This document shows, one piece after another, positions 24,301 through 36,922 of a DNA stretch of 64,000 bases (position 1 is the first letter of the stretch; each line of letters begins with the position of its first letter). Origin of the DNA: Talinum fruticosum (lineage: Eukaryota > Streptophyta > Magnoliopsida > Caryophyllales > Talinaceae); the NCBI GenBank assembly GCA_021018815.1, contig JAITYX010000065.1, positions 1-64,000 on the forward strand, given 5' to 3'. The notes under the pieces were generated by a model. The model saw only the letters and a program-made list of their open reading frames with translations, was not told the origin of the DNA and made no database searches. The position numbers were made by a program, and so were the translations under genes.

Positions 24301-24621
24301 TTACTTGAGTGATTTATTATGTGTTTATATTGATTGAGCATGTTTTCATTGAGAGTAATCTGATTGATTGGAAGTTTAGTTAAAAATTCATGAAACTAAG
24401 TCCTAATCATTGCTTGTTTGAGTTGTTTATGAGCACTCGGATGATCGAGTCAAATTTAGTTATAGAGAATCTTAGATAGAATTTTTACAAAAATCTCTCT
24501 CTTTCCCATGTGTTCCGATCGCAAAACTAGCCGTTAGAAAACACCGGCTCATCAAGATGTTGGATAATAGCCATTGAGAAACTAGCCATTAAAATGCTCT
24601 GGAACTTAATCAATACCTTTT
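24300..24621 (+). other. Spacer after pol of element B
   Basis: Matches the post-pol spacers of A and C, including an ACTAGCCGTTAGAAAAC block near 24527. It carries no gene. It is interrupted by the solo LTR at 24627 and resumes at 26151. Confidence 0.6.
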
Positions 24622-24626
24622 TAGCC

Positions 24627-26150
24627 TAAAGACTCGGGTATGAACTATCCGCTTACTTAATTTTGATTTAAAGTCATTCATCTAAACGTAGGATTAAACA
24701 ATATGCATTCTAAAATGAAATTCACAAGATAATGGCTAAAAGATGACTAACCTAAGACTTTGGATCTAAAGGATTATCTCTCGAAACTCTAAGGACTCGG
24801 TTCTACTTAGAAAAGTAGAAACTAACCTAATCAATAACACCGATTACTCACCGAGTCACTCAATTATGAAAACCGACCGAATTAGTATGGGTCGGATTAA
24901 ACGTTTTTCCAAATATTTTCACAATTTTAACTCATCTTTTAAACTGGCTTACTTCATAAATTGAACTAGAATTACTAGTATTAAATTCTATTTTGGTCGA
25001 TTTATGAAGTTGAATTAATTGTACCTTGGCAAACAATAAAATATGTCTAATTAACTCTTTGACTCTATTTCTAACTGGTCAATTCTCTGAGTTAAGACAT
25101 ACATGGAATTTGATCATATTGAATTGAACTTGAAAAATTCCATTTTAATAGATTAATGAATTTTAGTCGTTAAATGATTCATTTAGACTAATCCGTATCT
25201 AACCTTGGACCAAAGTATTTTCATGCTTTAAGTACCATTTGTAATTTGTTTTTGCAGGTTTATTCAAGTTGAATAACCAATGTTAAAGAAAAACAATGGC
25301 TTATTTACTTGTTCAACGACTGCAGACGTAAAAGCCAAAAATCACGGCGGACTCGGAATAGGCGGGTCTATTTGTTGTCATTTTGGGTAACTTTTGGTTT
25401 CTAAGTCTAACAATTGTTTCTACCCTATTTTTAGATACAATAAGCCGGTAGAACTGCTTTGGCAACTAGGACATATGCTCAATGACTAAGTCTCCAACGG
25501 TCCTAAACCTAAGTCCCCAAACTATCCGTTGCAATGGTTAGCTAACCTAGTGCTTCAAGCCCAAGACACAACGACTCTCTTCTTTGTACCCTCTAAATTA
25601 AAGCCTTGATTCAAGACTTACATGATTGTTGGATCCAAGAACTTTACATTCCTATTCTCTCTTCTAACTTACAACTCTTACTCATACACTCATATCTTTG
25701 AGTTGTAAAATCTTATAAAGAAAAATCTTGTAATCTATCTTTTTAATTCAAACACTTTTCTTAGCTATCCCTTGACTCGAGTTATAAAGGTTACAAAGGG
25801 TACCTCAGCTTAGAAGTACTAGGACCAATAAGGGAAATTCTATGCCTAGGAAAAACTTGTATTCGGACTGTCTAAGAGAGAAAATTGGGTAGTGAGTTCA
25901 TTGTATTTGAGGATTCAAATAACGAATTTGACTTAGTGCTTGGATTAGCACTATCCGTGGTTTTCTGCTCCATGAGGGTTTAAACGTAAAAATACTTGTC
26001 TAGTTTGATTCTTCCTTTCGAGTCATTCTAGATTAAGTTGTTGTTTCGAGTTCAATCTCTTTTTAAAGAACTTCTAATTTCCGCAACTTTCTTTCATCAC
26101 CCTATTAACCCCTCCCTCTAGGGTGATAAGACTCTCTATTTGAATTTTCA
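24627..26150 (+). repeat. Solo LTR of the Sirevirus family inside element B
   Basis: About 1524 bp from TAAAGACTCGGG (ancestral TGAAGACTCGG) to AATTTTCA. It is flanked by TAGCC at 24622-24626 and 26151-26155, a perfect 5-bp duplication. No primer site or gag follows, and B's spacer and ORF3 leader continue on the other side, so it is a solo LTR left after recombination between the two LTRs of a full insertion. Confidence 0.88.
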
Positions 26151-26155
26151 TAGCC

Positions 26156-26403
26156 ATTTGAGAGTGTCTTCTCTATAAAGACTTCTTATTTCACTCATTT
26201 CACACTTTGCTCTCTTACTCTCAAGCACTCTTAACCAACTCAAACTCCATTTGAAGCTAACTCAAAATCCTCTATACTTTACTCGGTTTTCTAAGTTTCA
26301 GCTTTTCGGACTCAAGTTTTTAACTCTCTTTCTCTCTCAACCTTTACTTTACTCTTTTCTACTTCTACTTCTGCTCTTTTAATTCTCCTTCTTTCTCAAA
26401 GTC
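26156..26403 (+). promoter_or_regulatory. TATA box and CT-rich leader of ORF3, element B
   Basis: TATAAAG at 26174-26180, followed by about 220 bp rich in CTCTT, CACTC and TTTCTC runs up to the ORF3 ATG at 26404. Same layout as 10007-10190 in A and 37326-37505 in C. Confidence 0.55.
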
Positions 26404-27332
26404 ATGCCATGATCAAGAGTAATCCAGAGGGTGAGGTGGCTTCGGCCACCAAGAAAAAGCCTAGAACCTCTTCTCGGTTTACCACTTCGCTCCTAAGCCC
26501 GAGGCCCTTCGAGAAAAGGTCTTAGAAACTAAAGCTGGATCTTCCTTCAAAATTGGAGAATCCAAATCTCCTTCTACCGCTCCACAATATTGTTTATATG
26601 AAAAATTCTTTTTAAATACAAAAATTCTATGGGTTTACAAACTCCACAAAGAAAAATTTCTTAATCTTCTTTGCTTCGTGACTATGTCTATGCAAACTTA
26701 TTCATCAAGTTCTATCAGAATCTCTCTTCTTATGACTTTATCTTAACTATTTATATTTAATGGAAGAAGATTATAATTAATCTTGCCATTCTCCATAAAC
26801 TATTCAACATTGAAAGTCTGTTTTTGGACTACAACACCCAAAAATTCTCTAAGGTTATAGATGCTTTTTGCTCCACATATGCCAAAGTCAAGCCCAAAAT
26901 TCGCAAGAACTTTTCTATCACTCAGCTGAAGTCCGAACCCAAACTTCTTTGCTTATTTCGATAAGAACTGTGTTCTTCTTTTACCCTTCTAAGGAGAACT
27001 CCAACAATAAAGTTCTTAAGGTCATCTACGACATCATGGAGGGATATGATGTTGATCTTTTTCCTTTCATTATCGAGCAAATCTCTTTAGTCCTTTTGGA
27101 CACAAGGAATTTCCTTCTCCCCTTCGGAGCCATACTCTCTTGAGTTTTTGCTCATTTCAAACTCGGGCTCCCTAAGCTAAAACTTTTCACTCCCATTGTT
27201 TCAATCAGGAAGGAAGAGTTGGTAGATCTAGGGTACCAGGAAACATCACATAGGGTCTAGACTCACTCTTCTAAGCTTGTTCAGCCACCTCCTCCAACTT
27301 CATCTCCTCTTCTTCAAACACTTGGTGCTTCT
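26404..27332 (+). pseudogene. ORF3 of element B (env-like), broken and truncated
   Basis: Starts ATGCC like C, with a frameshift right after. In-frame blocks matching A and C are ASATKKKPRTSSRF near 26435, PQYCLYEKFFLNTKILWV near 26585, LHKLFNIESLFLDYN near 26790, and QLKSEPKLLC with VFFFYPSKENSN (from about 26925). Then come LKVIYDIMEGYDVDLFPFII and KEELVDLGYQET. The conserved C-terminal half shows the protein was under selection before these copies split. The end is lost where the hAT element begins at 27333. No catalytic motif is recognised. Confidence 0.62.
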
Positions 27333-28821
27333 TAGAGGTGACCAAGACAAATGGGTACCCTAGAACCGGACCTGAACCGGTTAAACGGGTAAGGTTCCGA
27401 AATTGGAACCGGTGAAAGGTTTCCGGGTAAGGTTCCTAAAATTTAGGAACTTGTCAAACAAGTTTTAGTTCTGGTTCCAAAATCAAACCCTGGAACCGGA
27501 ACACTGGAATCATTAAGGCGAGTTTAGGTTCTAGGTGCCCGAACCTTGAACCTGGAATTACGAGTACCCGGAACCGTTAATAATGTTTCCAGCATTTTTG
27601 CTTTTAGTTTATAATATAAGGCCTATGTTCCGAGAGGCCCAATTGATTAGAAACCCTAAGTATAAGTAATATTAGCATTTTCTCTCTTTTCCCTTATTTC
27701 TCTGTTACTTGTTGTTGCTGCTTTGCCTCCCAACCTCTCTTCACCTCCACAATCTCGATCCTATCGTCCAACAAGAAGACAACATCGATGACATCCACCC
27801 ACCCCTTAGTTGCACCCAATTAGTCAACCTACTCTCACATACGGCGAGTGGACGGCGACGGCTTTTCGACATTGACGAGTGACTCCAACCTTCAGTATCC
27901 CGGGTTCGTAATTCCTTTCCCTCCATCTCCCTCTCTTTGCCTCTCTCTTTGTCTCTCTCAACGTTATGTTGAGTCCCTTATTTCCATATGAGATTACTAT
28001 AATTTATTGTTATAATTCTTAGCAAAAATATTACACAAGTGGCTACACCTTCTTATTTTAATGTTTAAACTCCATTTTCAAGGTTGGGGTTCCATAGCAT
28101 CTTGGTGGAACTTACTCTTGGATTCCACTTATTCTTTGTCCTGTGTAGTTAAACTGCGTAGATAAACTATTTGCATTATATTTTTCTTAGAACATTAAAC
28201 CAACTTTTTAGGAGAAAAATTGCTCGAGAGGTACAGATGCAATTGCCTCTTAATTCATGTAAAGATGACATTTGCTTTTAAGTTGTCTATCATGTTAGCA
28301 ATTGCTTAACCCGGGAATATGCATATGTCATTCCCTTAGTAAATGGATTGTTGTCTTCTAAGGTTGCCTATGCCGCCCTCTTTAGTTGTGGTTCGAGTTC
28401 TCGAAAAATAATTGTTTAGAATTTTGCTAACCCCGAGATGGACTTTTATTTACTTGTTTATGTTGACTCGTCATCTTATAAATTTTCTATGATGATATAA
28501 GATGAGTTTCTCATATTTATTTATTGTTTGATTTATGCAATGTCAACTACTACAAAAAGATGGATGGTGATTCAGTTAATGTAACCGTAGAGCCACAAAG
28601 TGAAGATTGACCTTTATGCATAAATACACTCGAAAGAAAGAGGAAATCTCCAATGTGGGATCACCCCACCCCCTTAAGAATGTTGTTTTTACCGAATTAA
28701 CTTTGGCTTTATAAGCTTGCTGAAAATTGTAGAATTTAAATGCTTGCTTGTTGAATTTTAGTTAATTAAATGATTTATGTGAGATGTTCGTAAATTTTTT
28801 AAGGCCTTCAAAATTTGTTTT
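27333..28821 (+). mobile_element. hAT element, 5' part, truncated
   Basis: Starts TAGAGGTGACCAAGACAAAT, a typical plant hAT terminus. The next 250 bp are packed with GGAACCGG/CCGGTTCC-type subterminal repeats. A pyrimidine-rich leader (27670-27960) and an intron-like AT-rich part lead to the start of a transposase at 28560. The right end is missing: LTR C begins at 28822. The candidate 8-bp duplication on the left (27325-27332) has no partner in the window. Confidence 0.65.
28560..28680 (+). pseudogene. hAT transposase N-terminus (BED-finger start), fragment
   Basis: Reads MDGDSVNVTVEPQSED, stop, PLCINTLERKRKSPMWDH. The RKRKSPMWDHF-like stretch is the usual beginning of the BED zinc finger of Ac-like transposases. 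One in-frame stop; sequence matching the domain ends by 28690. It is a relic. Confidence 0.5.
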
Positions 28822-30307
28822 TGAAGACTCGGACTCGAAACTAGATCATTCCGAGTACTACCAAAGACTCAGGTACAAACCTCATTCTTCCTAAGTTTTG
28901 ATTACAAGTCATTTTGAGTACCATAGAAACTTCTATTTAAGTTTTCATTCGATTCTAATTGACTCGGAACACACGCTCTTGTTTATCTTCTCACATTAGT
29001 GTTTCCGAGTCGCTCGGACACCACTTAGACTTATCGCATGTTCAAATAATCTCTCTAACACCTCTTATTTGACTTCTAACTACATATCTTGAAGTAATTG
29101 AATTACATCATTAATTCATATTTCTAAGTCAACATGTTTGTTTGAGAATTATTTACCCAGCATCAAGTATGCATACTCCGATGTTTTCACTTTTATAACT
29201 TGATCTTTCTTAGGACTAACTCTAATGGAATTTGAGTATAATGAATATTAGACTCGAAAATTCCACTCTTCTAGGCCAAAGATAATTATGTACTTAATTA
29301 TCTTAATTAAATTATTATCTCGTGCCTAATCTTGAACCAAAGTATTCTATACTTTGAGAACCAAAATGATTTACTTTTGTAGGTTATCCAAACGAGGTTA
29401 TCTTATTTTTGAATTACAAAAGTAACCGGCTTCAAGTCGTCAATCACCGATAGACAATGCTTCTCTACTTCGAACAAGGCTCGGATGCTTGTGTCGGGGT
29501 TGCTTGTTTCCAAAATTAGAAAACTTCAACGCTAAGCTTAATGGTGGTTTCCACCTTACTTTTCAGACATCACCAACCGATTAGAGCACCTTGAGAAGCC
29601 AAGAGCCGTTACATAACGTTCACATCTCAACGGATCTTTTACGAGTGACTCGAAAAACCGTTACAACGGTCACAAAGGACTTCGTTGGAAAATTAGTCAC
29701 AATGGCTAATCTGCTTAGTCATCTATAAATAGAAGCCATCTCTCAAGACTAGAAGATTGTTGGAACTATATTTGAAACACATTACTTACGCAAAAGTCAT
29801 TGTATTCATACTCAATCTTCTATTTACAACTCCCAGCGTGTAATTCATACTTTACGAGTTGTAAAGTCTTGTAATCAGTTATATACTCTTTCTTACTTTC
29901 TAAGTAAGGTCCCTTGACTGAGCTGTAAGGGTTAACTCAGCTCAGTTCTCCCTAGCTGTAAAGGTTAACTCGGTTAGGAAGTACTAGATTAGATAAGGGA
30001 ATTTCGAGTCTAGGAAAACTCCGTAAGGAATTGTTTAAGGGAGCAATTCGGTTGAGTCGAGTATGCTTGTATTTTGTGGATTCAAAATGGTAGATTTGAC
30101 TTGGTGCTTGGATTAGCACTGTCCATGGTTTTCTGCCCCGGGAGGGTTTCCACGTATATCCGTGTTTACACTTTTCCGAGTCCAATCTAGACTCGGATTG
30201 TCTTGATTACTCTTTTCAAGATTAAATCCTCCAAGTTTGTTAAAATTTCCTCATCACCCTATTCACCCCCTCTAGGGTGGCTAAGACTCTTCAAGAGCAA
30301 ATCTTCA
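28822..30307 (+). repeat. 5' LTR of element C
   Basis: TGAAGACTCGGACTCG to AAATCTTCA, about 1486 bp. TATA box TATAAATAG at 29724-29732. It is closer to the LTRs at 37601 and 39210 than to those of element A: its first 45 bp contain a segment absent from A. Confidence 0.88.
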
Positions 30308-30308
30308 A

Positions 30309-30321
30309 CTGGTATCGAGCC
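30309..30321 (+). other. Primer-binding site of element C
   Basis: CTGGTATCGAGCC follows the LTR end. It matches the Met-tRNA-type site TGGTATCAGAGC except that CAGAG reads CGAG, one base shorter. Element D has the same form. Confidence 0.75.
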
Positions 30322-30365
30322 TAGCCTTTCGGAAAGGATCCAACAATCCAAAGGTGTAACGATCG

Positions 30366-32150
30366 ATGGCTCGGAACAACGGAGAGTTCGATGAAGGAAG
30401 ATCTTCCAGCGAGACCACCTAAATTCAAAGGATTAAATTTCGTGCACTATAAGAAGCTAATGGAATGCTTTCTGTCTGGACAACGATGAAGATGTCCGGA
30501 AAATCATGCAAGAAGGCAATTACATTCCAATGAAGATCAAAGATACAAGACCTGTGCCTAAAGCAAAGTTCGAGTACACCATCGAAGAATCGAAAAGTTC
30601 GAAAGAACTTTAAAGTAATGAACATTCTGATGTGCGCCATTAGCTCGGAAGAATACAACAGAGTGTCGACTTATGACACAGCTAAAGATGTGTGGGACAT
30701 TCTTGTCAACACATATGAAGGAACAAGCCAAGTGAGACAAGCGAAGATAAGTCAATATCTTCGCAAGTATGAGCTGTTCAAGATGGAGCCATAAGAAAAC
30801 ATCGATCGGATGTTTATACGCTTTATTGAGATTACAAACAATCTCAAATCTCTGGGTAGAAAGATTTCCCATGAAGAAATGTGCAGAAAAATTCTAAGAA
30901 GTCTACTCAAGAGAAGATGGGGTCCTAAGGTGATAGCCATTGAGGAAGCTCGGAACCTCTCTCAACTAAAGCCGGACGAATTGATTGGGAAGTTACTTAC
31001 CCATCAAATCCATTTGGAGGAAAAGGATGCCGAGGTCAGCACTAAAAAGAACATTGCACCGAAAGCCTTAGAAAGCAGAGGAGAAAATCTGAGTTCCTCA
31101 TATTTTGAAGAAGATCCCATGACACTCATTACTCGAGGCTTCAAAAGAATGATGAAGCAAAAGAAATGGGAAAAGAGGCCAAGGGAAGAGTTCTACAAGA
31201 AAGATAAGAAGGACATAAAAGGTAAACATTCCTCCCATTCAAAGTTATCTTTAACTAAGAACTCCGGTTGTTTTGAATGTGGCAGCAAAGATCACATAGT
31301 CAAAGACTGTCCAAGGAGAAAGAGGGACAGAAAGAAGAAGAAGGTTATGATGGCCACTTGGAGTGATGAAGACTCGTCTGAAGAAGATGAAGATTCTGAC
31401 GACTCAAAGTGTCTAATGGCACTAACGGACTCGGAAGCTGGATTTGAGTCAAACTCCGACAATTCGGACACTTAGGAGACAAATCCTCGGGAGGTAGTTG
31501 AATATTTCCTCAAGTTCTCCAAAGTTGATTTAGCTAAATATATTTATCCTTTGGAAGAAAAGTCCAACTCGATTCTTCTCAATTCAAAGAACAACTTGAG
31601 TCTCTCACTTCGAGAGCATTGGTTTGAAGAATGAATTGGAAAGAGCGAGACTTACTCTAAGAGAACTCAAGACTAGTACTCAAGCTAATGAGACCGAGTC
31701 TCAAGAGCTTGTTTTGAAATTTACTCAAGGTCGAAAAACCTTGACATGCTTTTAGGCTCTCAATGTGTCTCCTTCGAAAGGAAGGACTTAGTTTTAACAA
31801 AGAGGAGGAATCTAATTCCTACTCGGATCTTTTCAAAAGGATTCTAGAACTGTGAAGTTCGGGAAGGCTTAGCATGGTCCTATTCACAAAAATGAAATGA
31901 GGACTAAGCCCAAATCGGTTTATAGGAGGAAATCCTGTCCACCGGTTTATTAAAGAAAAGATTTTCAAAAGAAAGAGACACGGACTCGGCTTTTCAGCAG
32001 GAAGACTCGGAATCGAGGCCAAACCTAAAGTAATTCAAATCTAGGTTCCCAAGAGTCTTCTTCCTCGAAAAGGACCACGAGTAAAGTGAGTTACTGAGTT
32101 CGTTAGAGGAAGTGAGAAGGGTTAGTGTGTTTCGACTTGCAGATGACTCG
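30366..32150 (+). pseudogene. gag: gag of element C, nearly readable
   Basis: ATG at 30366, N-terminus MARNNGEFDEG. The main open segment, 30810-31475 (221 codons), covers the capsid helices NNLKSLGRKISHEEMC, the motif KRRWGPKVIAIEEA (Trp intact, unlike A) and the zinc knuckle at 31269-31310. That knuckle reads CFECGSKDHIVKDC with all four ligands, the only intact one of the four copies. A lysine-rich KKKKVMMATWSDED and an acidic SKCLMALTDSEA region follow. A stop at 31473 and frameshifts break the upstream and downstream parts. The C-terminal coiled coil continues to about 32150. Confidence 0.85.
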
Positions 32151-32179
32151 AGAAAATGACAAAATGTCATTGGTACCTA

Positions 32180-32252
32180 GACAGTGGATGCTCACACCAC
32201 ATGTCAAGATATTCAAGACTCTTTTCCGAGTTAGTGGAGGCAAAGTCACCTT
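32180..32252 (+). pseudogene. pol: pol of element C, protease segment
   Basis: WYLDSGCSHHMS near 32191 contains the aspartic-protease triad DSG. The reading is cut at 32253 by the reverse solo LTR and resumes at 33844. Confidence 0.75.
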
Positions 32253-33843
32253 TGAAGGTTTGCTCGGGGAGAGGCTAAGTCACCCTAGAGGGGGTGAATA
32301 GGGTGATGATGAAATTTGCTTGAAATTTAATATAGATGTGAATCGAGGTGAGCAAGAGTCGGGGATGAGCTCGGAAAAACACGGACTCGGAATTCGGTGA
32401 AGAGTGAAGAAACAGATTAAACGAAACTTTGAACTTGTCCGAGTCTAGAATGCACTCGAGAAAATTAATAACACGGAAAGTACGTGGAAACCCTCCTGGG
32501 GCGAGAAAACCACGGACCTTGCTAATCCAAGCACGAAGTCAAATCCACTATTTTGAGTCCACAAAATACGGTAGGCCGACTTGACCCGAGTTGCTCCCTT
32601 AGACAACCCCTTACAAGTTTTCCTAGACTCAAAAATTCCCTTATCCGATCTAGTACTTCCTAACCGAGATAACCCTCACGGTCGGGGACAATCGAGCTGA
32701 GTTAACCCTTACAGCTCGGTCGAAAGGACCTTACTTAGAGAGTAAGAAAGAAAGTGTTTGTAGCGAGTACAAGACCTTACAACTCGGAATGTTGTGAAAT
32801 ACAGAGTTGGAGTTGTAAGTAGAAGATTGAGAATGAATATAACGACTTTTAATCAAGTATGTATATCAACAATAGATTCGGCAATCTTCAAGTCTTGAAA
32901 GTTGGCTTCTATTTATAGATGACCAAGCAGCTTAGCCGTTGTGTCCATCTTCCGACTTGAAGTCCTTTGTGACCGTTGTAAACGATTTTCCGAGTCACTC
33001 AAAAAATATCCGTTGAGATATGAACGTTGAGCAATGGTTCTTGACTCCTTTGGAAGTCCCAAAACCACTCGGTGGTGTCTTGAAAAATAAGATGGAAACC
33101 ACCGTTGAGCTTGGTGTTGCGGATTTCCAGCTTTGGAAACGGACCACCCCGACACGAGTGTGCGGGGATAGGTCGGAGGTGGAAAAAGCCTTGTCCGCTC
33201 GTGATTTGACGTTTTGAAGCCGGTTACTTTTGTAATTCAAATTTAGGATTGCCTCGTTTGAATAACCTACAAAAGCAAATCAATTTGGTTCTCAAAGTAT
33301 AAAATACTTTGGTCCAAGATTAGACACGAGATAATATTATAATTAAAATAATTAAGTGACTAAATATCCGAGTCGGAAAAGAAAAGGAATTTTCCGAGTC
33401 TAATATCCATGAAACTCAAATTCCATCTTAGTTAGTCTAGGAGGCAATCAAGTCGGATAAAGAATATCGAGTAAACAGACTTGATCTAGACTGAACAAAA
33501 TTCAAACTAAAATATGCCGACTTGGAACAATGTAATTTCGAATCACAAAGTCGGACCTGAGTTTATTCCGCGAAGAAGATAGTGTTTGAATCGGTGATAT
33601 GTCCGAGTGTTGGGTGACTCGGAACCGAGTGAGAAGTAGAATATAGAGGTATGCTTTCCGAGTCGGTCGAGTTAGGCGAAAACAACATAGTAGTTTCTAT
33701 AACACTCGAAGAAATGTTATATCACTCGGAAAAGTTTCTAAGGCACATGGAATGACTTGGAATCAAAACTCTATAGGAGAAGAAGTCTTATACCTGATTC
33801 CTTGATGGAACTCGAAACGAGTAAGTAAAAGTCCGAGTCTTCA
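32253..33843 (-). repeat. Reverse-oriented solo LTR of the same family in pol of element C
   Basis: On the minus strand it starts TGAAGACTCGGAC and ends AACCTTCA, about 1591 bp. ACCTT at 32248-32252 and 33844-33848 is a perfect 5-bp duplication, and pol continues on both sides. No internal region is left. The TATA box reads in reverse at about 32911-32919. The ORFs across 32913-33240 on both strands are LTR sequence and were not called. Confidence 0.9.
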
Positions 33844-36800
33844 ACCTTTGGAGATGACAATAAGGGCAAGATAGTTGGAATAGGCAAAATTAGAAAAGGA
33901 GACAGCCTGGTCAGCTCGAGTATATCTTGTCAAGGGATTAAAGTACAATCTACTCAAGCATATCTCAACTGTGTGACAAAGGTCAAGAGGTAAGATTCAC
34001 TCGGATAAATTGCTATATTTCGATGCAACCACCAAAGAGACTAAGCTCTCGGGTAAGAGACCAAGTAATACCTATACTATTCCTCTTTTTGATCCACGTC
34101 GAATTTATCTTATTTAAAAGCATCTATGCATGGTGATTCTTGGACATGGCATCGTAGATTGGGTCATGTTAGCATGCATACTATCAAAAACTTGCATCTC
34201 ATGCTTTAGTCAGAGATTTACCTAACCGTGCTTTTAAGAAAGATAAACTTTGTGAAGCATGCACAAAAGGGAAACGAGTCAGATCATCTTTCAAATCTCT
34301 CAAAACTGTTTCCATAACCAAAGTGCTTAAAATGTTGCATATGGATTTATGTGGTGAAATCCCTGTAAAGAGTCTCGGAGGTAAATCTTATGTACTTGTG
34401 ATTGTCGATGACTACTCATGATTGACTCGGGTGTGTTTTCTTAAGCACAAAAATGAAGCTTTCAAAGAGTTCAGCAAGCTCTGCAGGAAAATTCAAGTAG
34501 AGTCTCGGACTCGGATCAGAAGAATTCAAAATGACCATGGAAGGGAGTTCGATTACTCGGAATTTGCAGAGTTCTGCGATAATAATGGTATCTCCCACAA
34601 CTTCTCAGCACCCGAACTGCTCAACGGAATGGAGTAGTGGAGAGAAAGAATAGAACACTTGAAGAAATAGGAAGGACAATGATGATTGAACACAATCCGC
34701 CTTACTATTTCTAGGTTGACGTAATCAACACAGAGCAAACTACATACCGAACAGATGCCTCATCGGACCCATTTTGAAGAAAACTCCATATGAGCTCTAA
34801 AAGGGAAAGAAACCCAACATCTCATACTTCAAACCCTTTGGGTGTAAGTGCTATGTTCACAACAATGGTAAGGATCACCTAACCAAGTTTGATGCTCGGT
34901 CGGATGAAGGTATCTTTCTTGGTTATTCATCTCATAGTAAAGCTTATCGCATTTTCAATAAAAGAAGTAACAAAATGGAAGAAAACATCCATGTTGTTTT
35001 TGATGAGATTGATAAGACAAAACCAAGTGAGTCAACATTCTCGGATCTAAAACTCAATTGAGATGAAGATGATCTAGTTGAAGCTAAGCCGAGACGAGTC
35101 AAAGAAAATCAGCTCGGAATGAGGTAGCTCGGAATATCATGACTCGGATCGAACTAGCTCGGAGCCAGCTCGGAATGTTGAAGGCCAAACACATGAGCAA
35201 GCTCAATCAGATAAGATCACTGAAGATCAACCAGTTCAACCCACAATTCCGGTGAACCGAGAGAACGAGTAAAGCATTCAAATATGTTTCAAGCCACCCA
35301 CTCAAGAACATCTTATCCGACATCAATAGTGGGGTAAGAACTCGCTCTTCTTTGTAAAATCTATGTGCATTCACTACATTCATATCATTAACTCGAACCC
35401 GAAATGCACTAGAGGCCCTAAATGAACCTGAATGGGTAGAGGCCAAGCAAGAGGAACTTAATCAATTTGAGAGAAACCAAGTCCGGACTTTGACCAAACG
35501 ACCTTCTAACCACCCAGTCATAGGAAGCAAATGGGTTTTCAAGAACAAACTGGATAAGGATGGGTTGGTAGTCGGAAATAAGGCTAGACTTGTAGCTCAA
35601 GGTTACAATCAAGAAGAAGGGATTAATTGTGGGGAAACCTTTGCACCCGTTGCTAGGATTGAAGCAATTAGAATCCTATTGGCATTTGTATCATGCATGA
35701 ATATTAAATTGTATCAAATGGATGTCAAATGTGCTTTTCTGAATGGTTTCATTCAAGAGGAAGTCTACGTTGAGCAACCTCCTGGATTTGAAATCTCGGA
35801 ATTTCCAAATCATGTTTTCAAGTTGCAAAAGGCTCTTTATGGTCTTAAACAAGCCCCTAGAGCTTGGTATGAAAGACTGAGCAGTTTCTTGGTTGAAAAT
35901 GATTTTAAAAGAGGTCAGGTTGACAAAACTCTCTTCATCAAAACCAAGGGGAAAGACTTTCTTATTATTCGGATCTATGTTGATGATATAATTTTTGGAG
36001 CTACTAATGAAAATCTCTGTCGAGAATTTTTTGAGTTTAATGAGACAGGAATTCCAAATGAGCATGATGGGAGAGCTCAATTTCTTTCTTGGTCTATAAA
36101 TCAAACAAGAAAAAGATGGCATCTATGTCTATCAATCCAAGTATACCAAGGAGTTGCTGAAGAAGTACAAGCTTCAAGATGTAAAACATGCAAGCAATAC
36201 CAATGAGTAGCGAGCATGAAACCGGACTTAGATGAAAAAGGTAAAGATGTAGATTAGAAACTCTATCGAGGTATGATTGGATCTCTACTATATCTTATAT
36301 CCAGTAGGCCAAACATCATGTTTAGTGCATGTCCGTGTGCAAGATTTCAAGCTAATCTAAAAGAATTACATCTCACCGCCATAAAGAGAATTTTTAGATA
36401 TCTTGCAAGAACTCGTAATCTAGGTCTATGGTTCTCAAGAGACTCGGAACCGACCCTCACTGGATACTCGGATGCTGACTATGCTTGGATACAAGGTTGA
36501 TAGAAAAAGCACCTCAGGAGCATGCCGGTTTTGGGTCAATCCCTTGTATCTTGGCACTCAAAGAAGCAAAACTCGGTTGCTCTATCAACTGTTGAATCCG
36601 AGTACATTGCGAGCTGGAGCATGTCTGTGCTAAGATTCTATGGATCAAGCAACACTTGAAAGACCTTGGACTTTAATTCAAATCAATTCCAATCAAGTGT
36701 GACAATCGAGTGCAATCAACATCACTAAGAATCCAGTCCAAGCACTCAAAGACAAAGCATATTGAGGTCAGGTATCATTTTCTAAGAGATCATTCCGAGA

Positions 36801-36922
36801 AAGGTGATATTGAACTTGAATTCATTCCTACAAAATTTCAATTAGCTGATATCTTTACTAAGCCACTTAGTGAGGATCAGTTTTGTTTTATTAGGAATGA
36901 ACTTGGCATGATAAATGCATGA
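33844..36922 (+). pseudogene. pol: pol of element C, integrase to RNase H
   Basis: Integrase: WHRRLGHVS near 34150, CEACTKGKR near 34253, MDLCGEI near 34340, DHGREFDYSEFAEFC near 34534, KNGISHNFSAP-like near 34583. RT: a 238-codon open segment, 35490-36206, with LYQMDVKCAFLNG, LYGLKQAPRAWYE and the catalytic IYVDDIIFGATNE (about 35973). RNase H: 36273-36500 and beyond, with GYSDADYAW and a frameshift in the SEYIA(A)GA block near 36600. The C-terminus 36710-36922 reads ADIFTKPLSEDQFCFIRNEL. Several single-base indels fall at CAG/CTG sites (see findings). Confidence 0.85.

Larger units (their letters stand above)
14450..27332 (+). mobile_element. Sirevirus-like copia element B, no LTRs of its own, heavily invaded
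   Basis: Holds partial gag, pol and ORF3 of the same family as A, C and D, in the same order. It begins mid-gag and ends mid-ORF3, with neither terminal LTR. Insertions inside it are a LINE at 15199-20760 (carrying a 3.1-kb LTR-like insertion) and a family solo LTR at 24627-26150. A truncated hAT element follows at 27333. Its sequence is the most decayed of the copies, so it is probably an older insertion. Confidence 0.8.
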
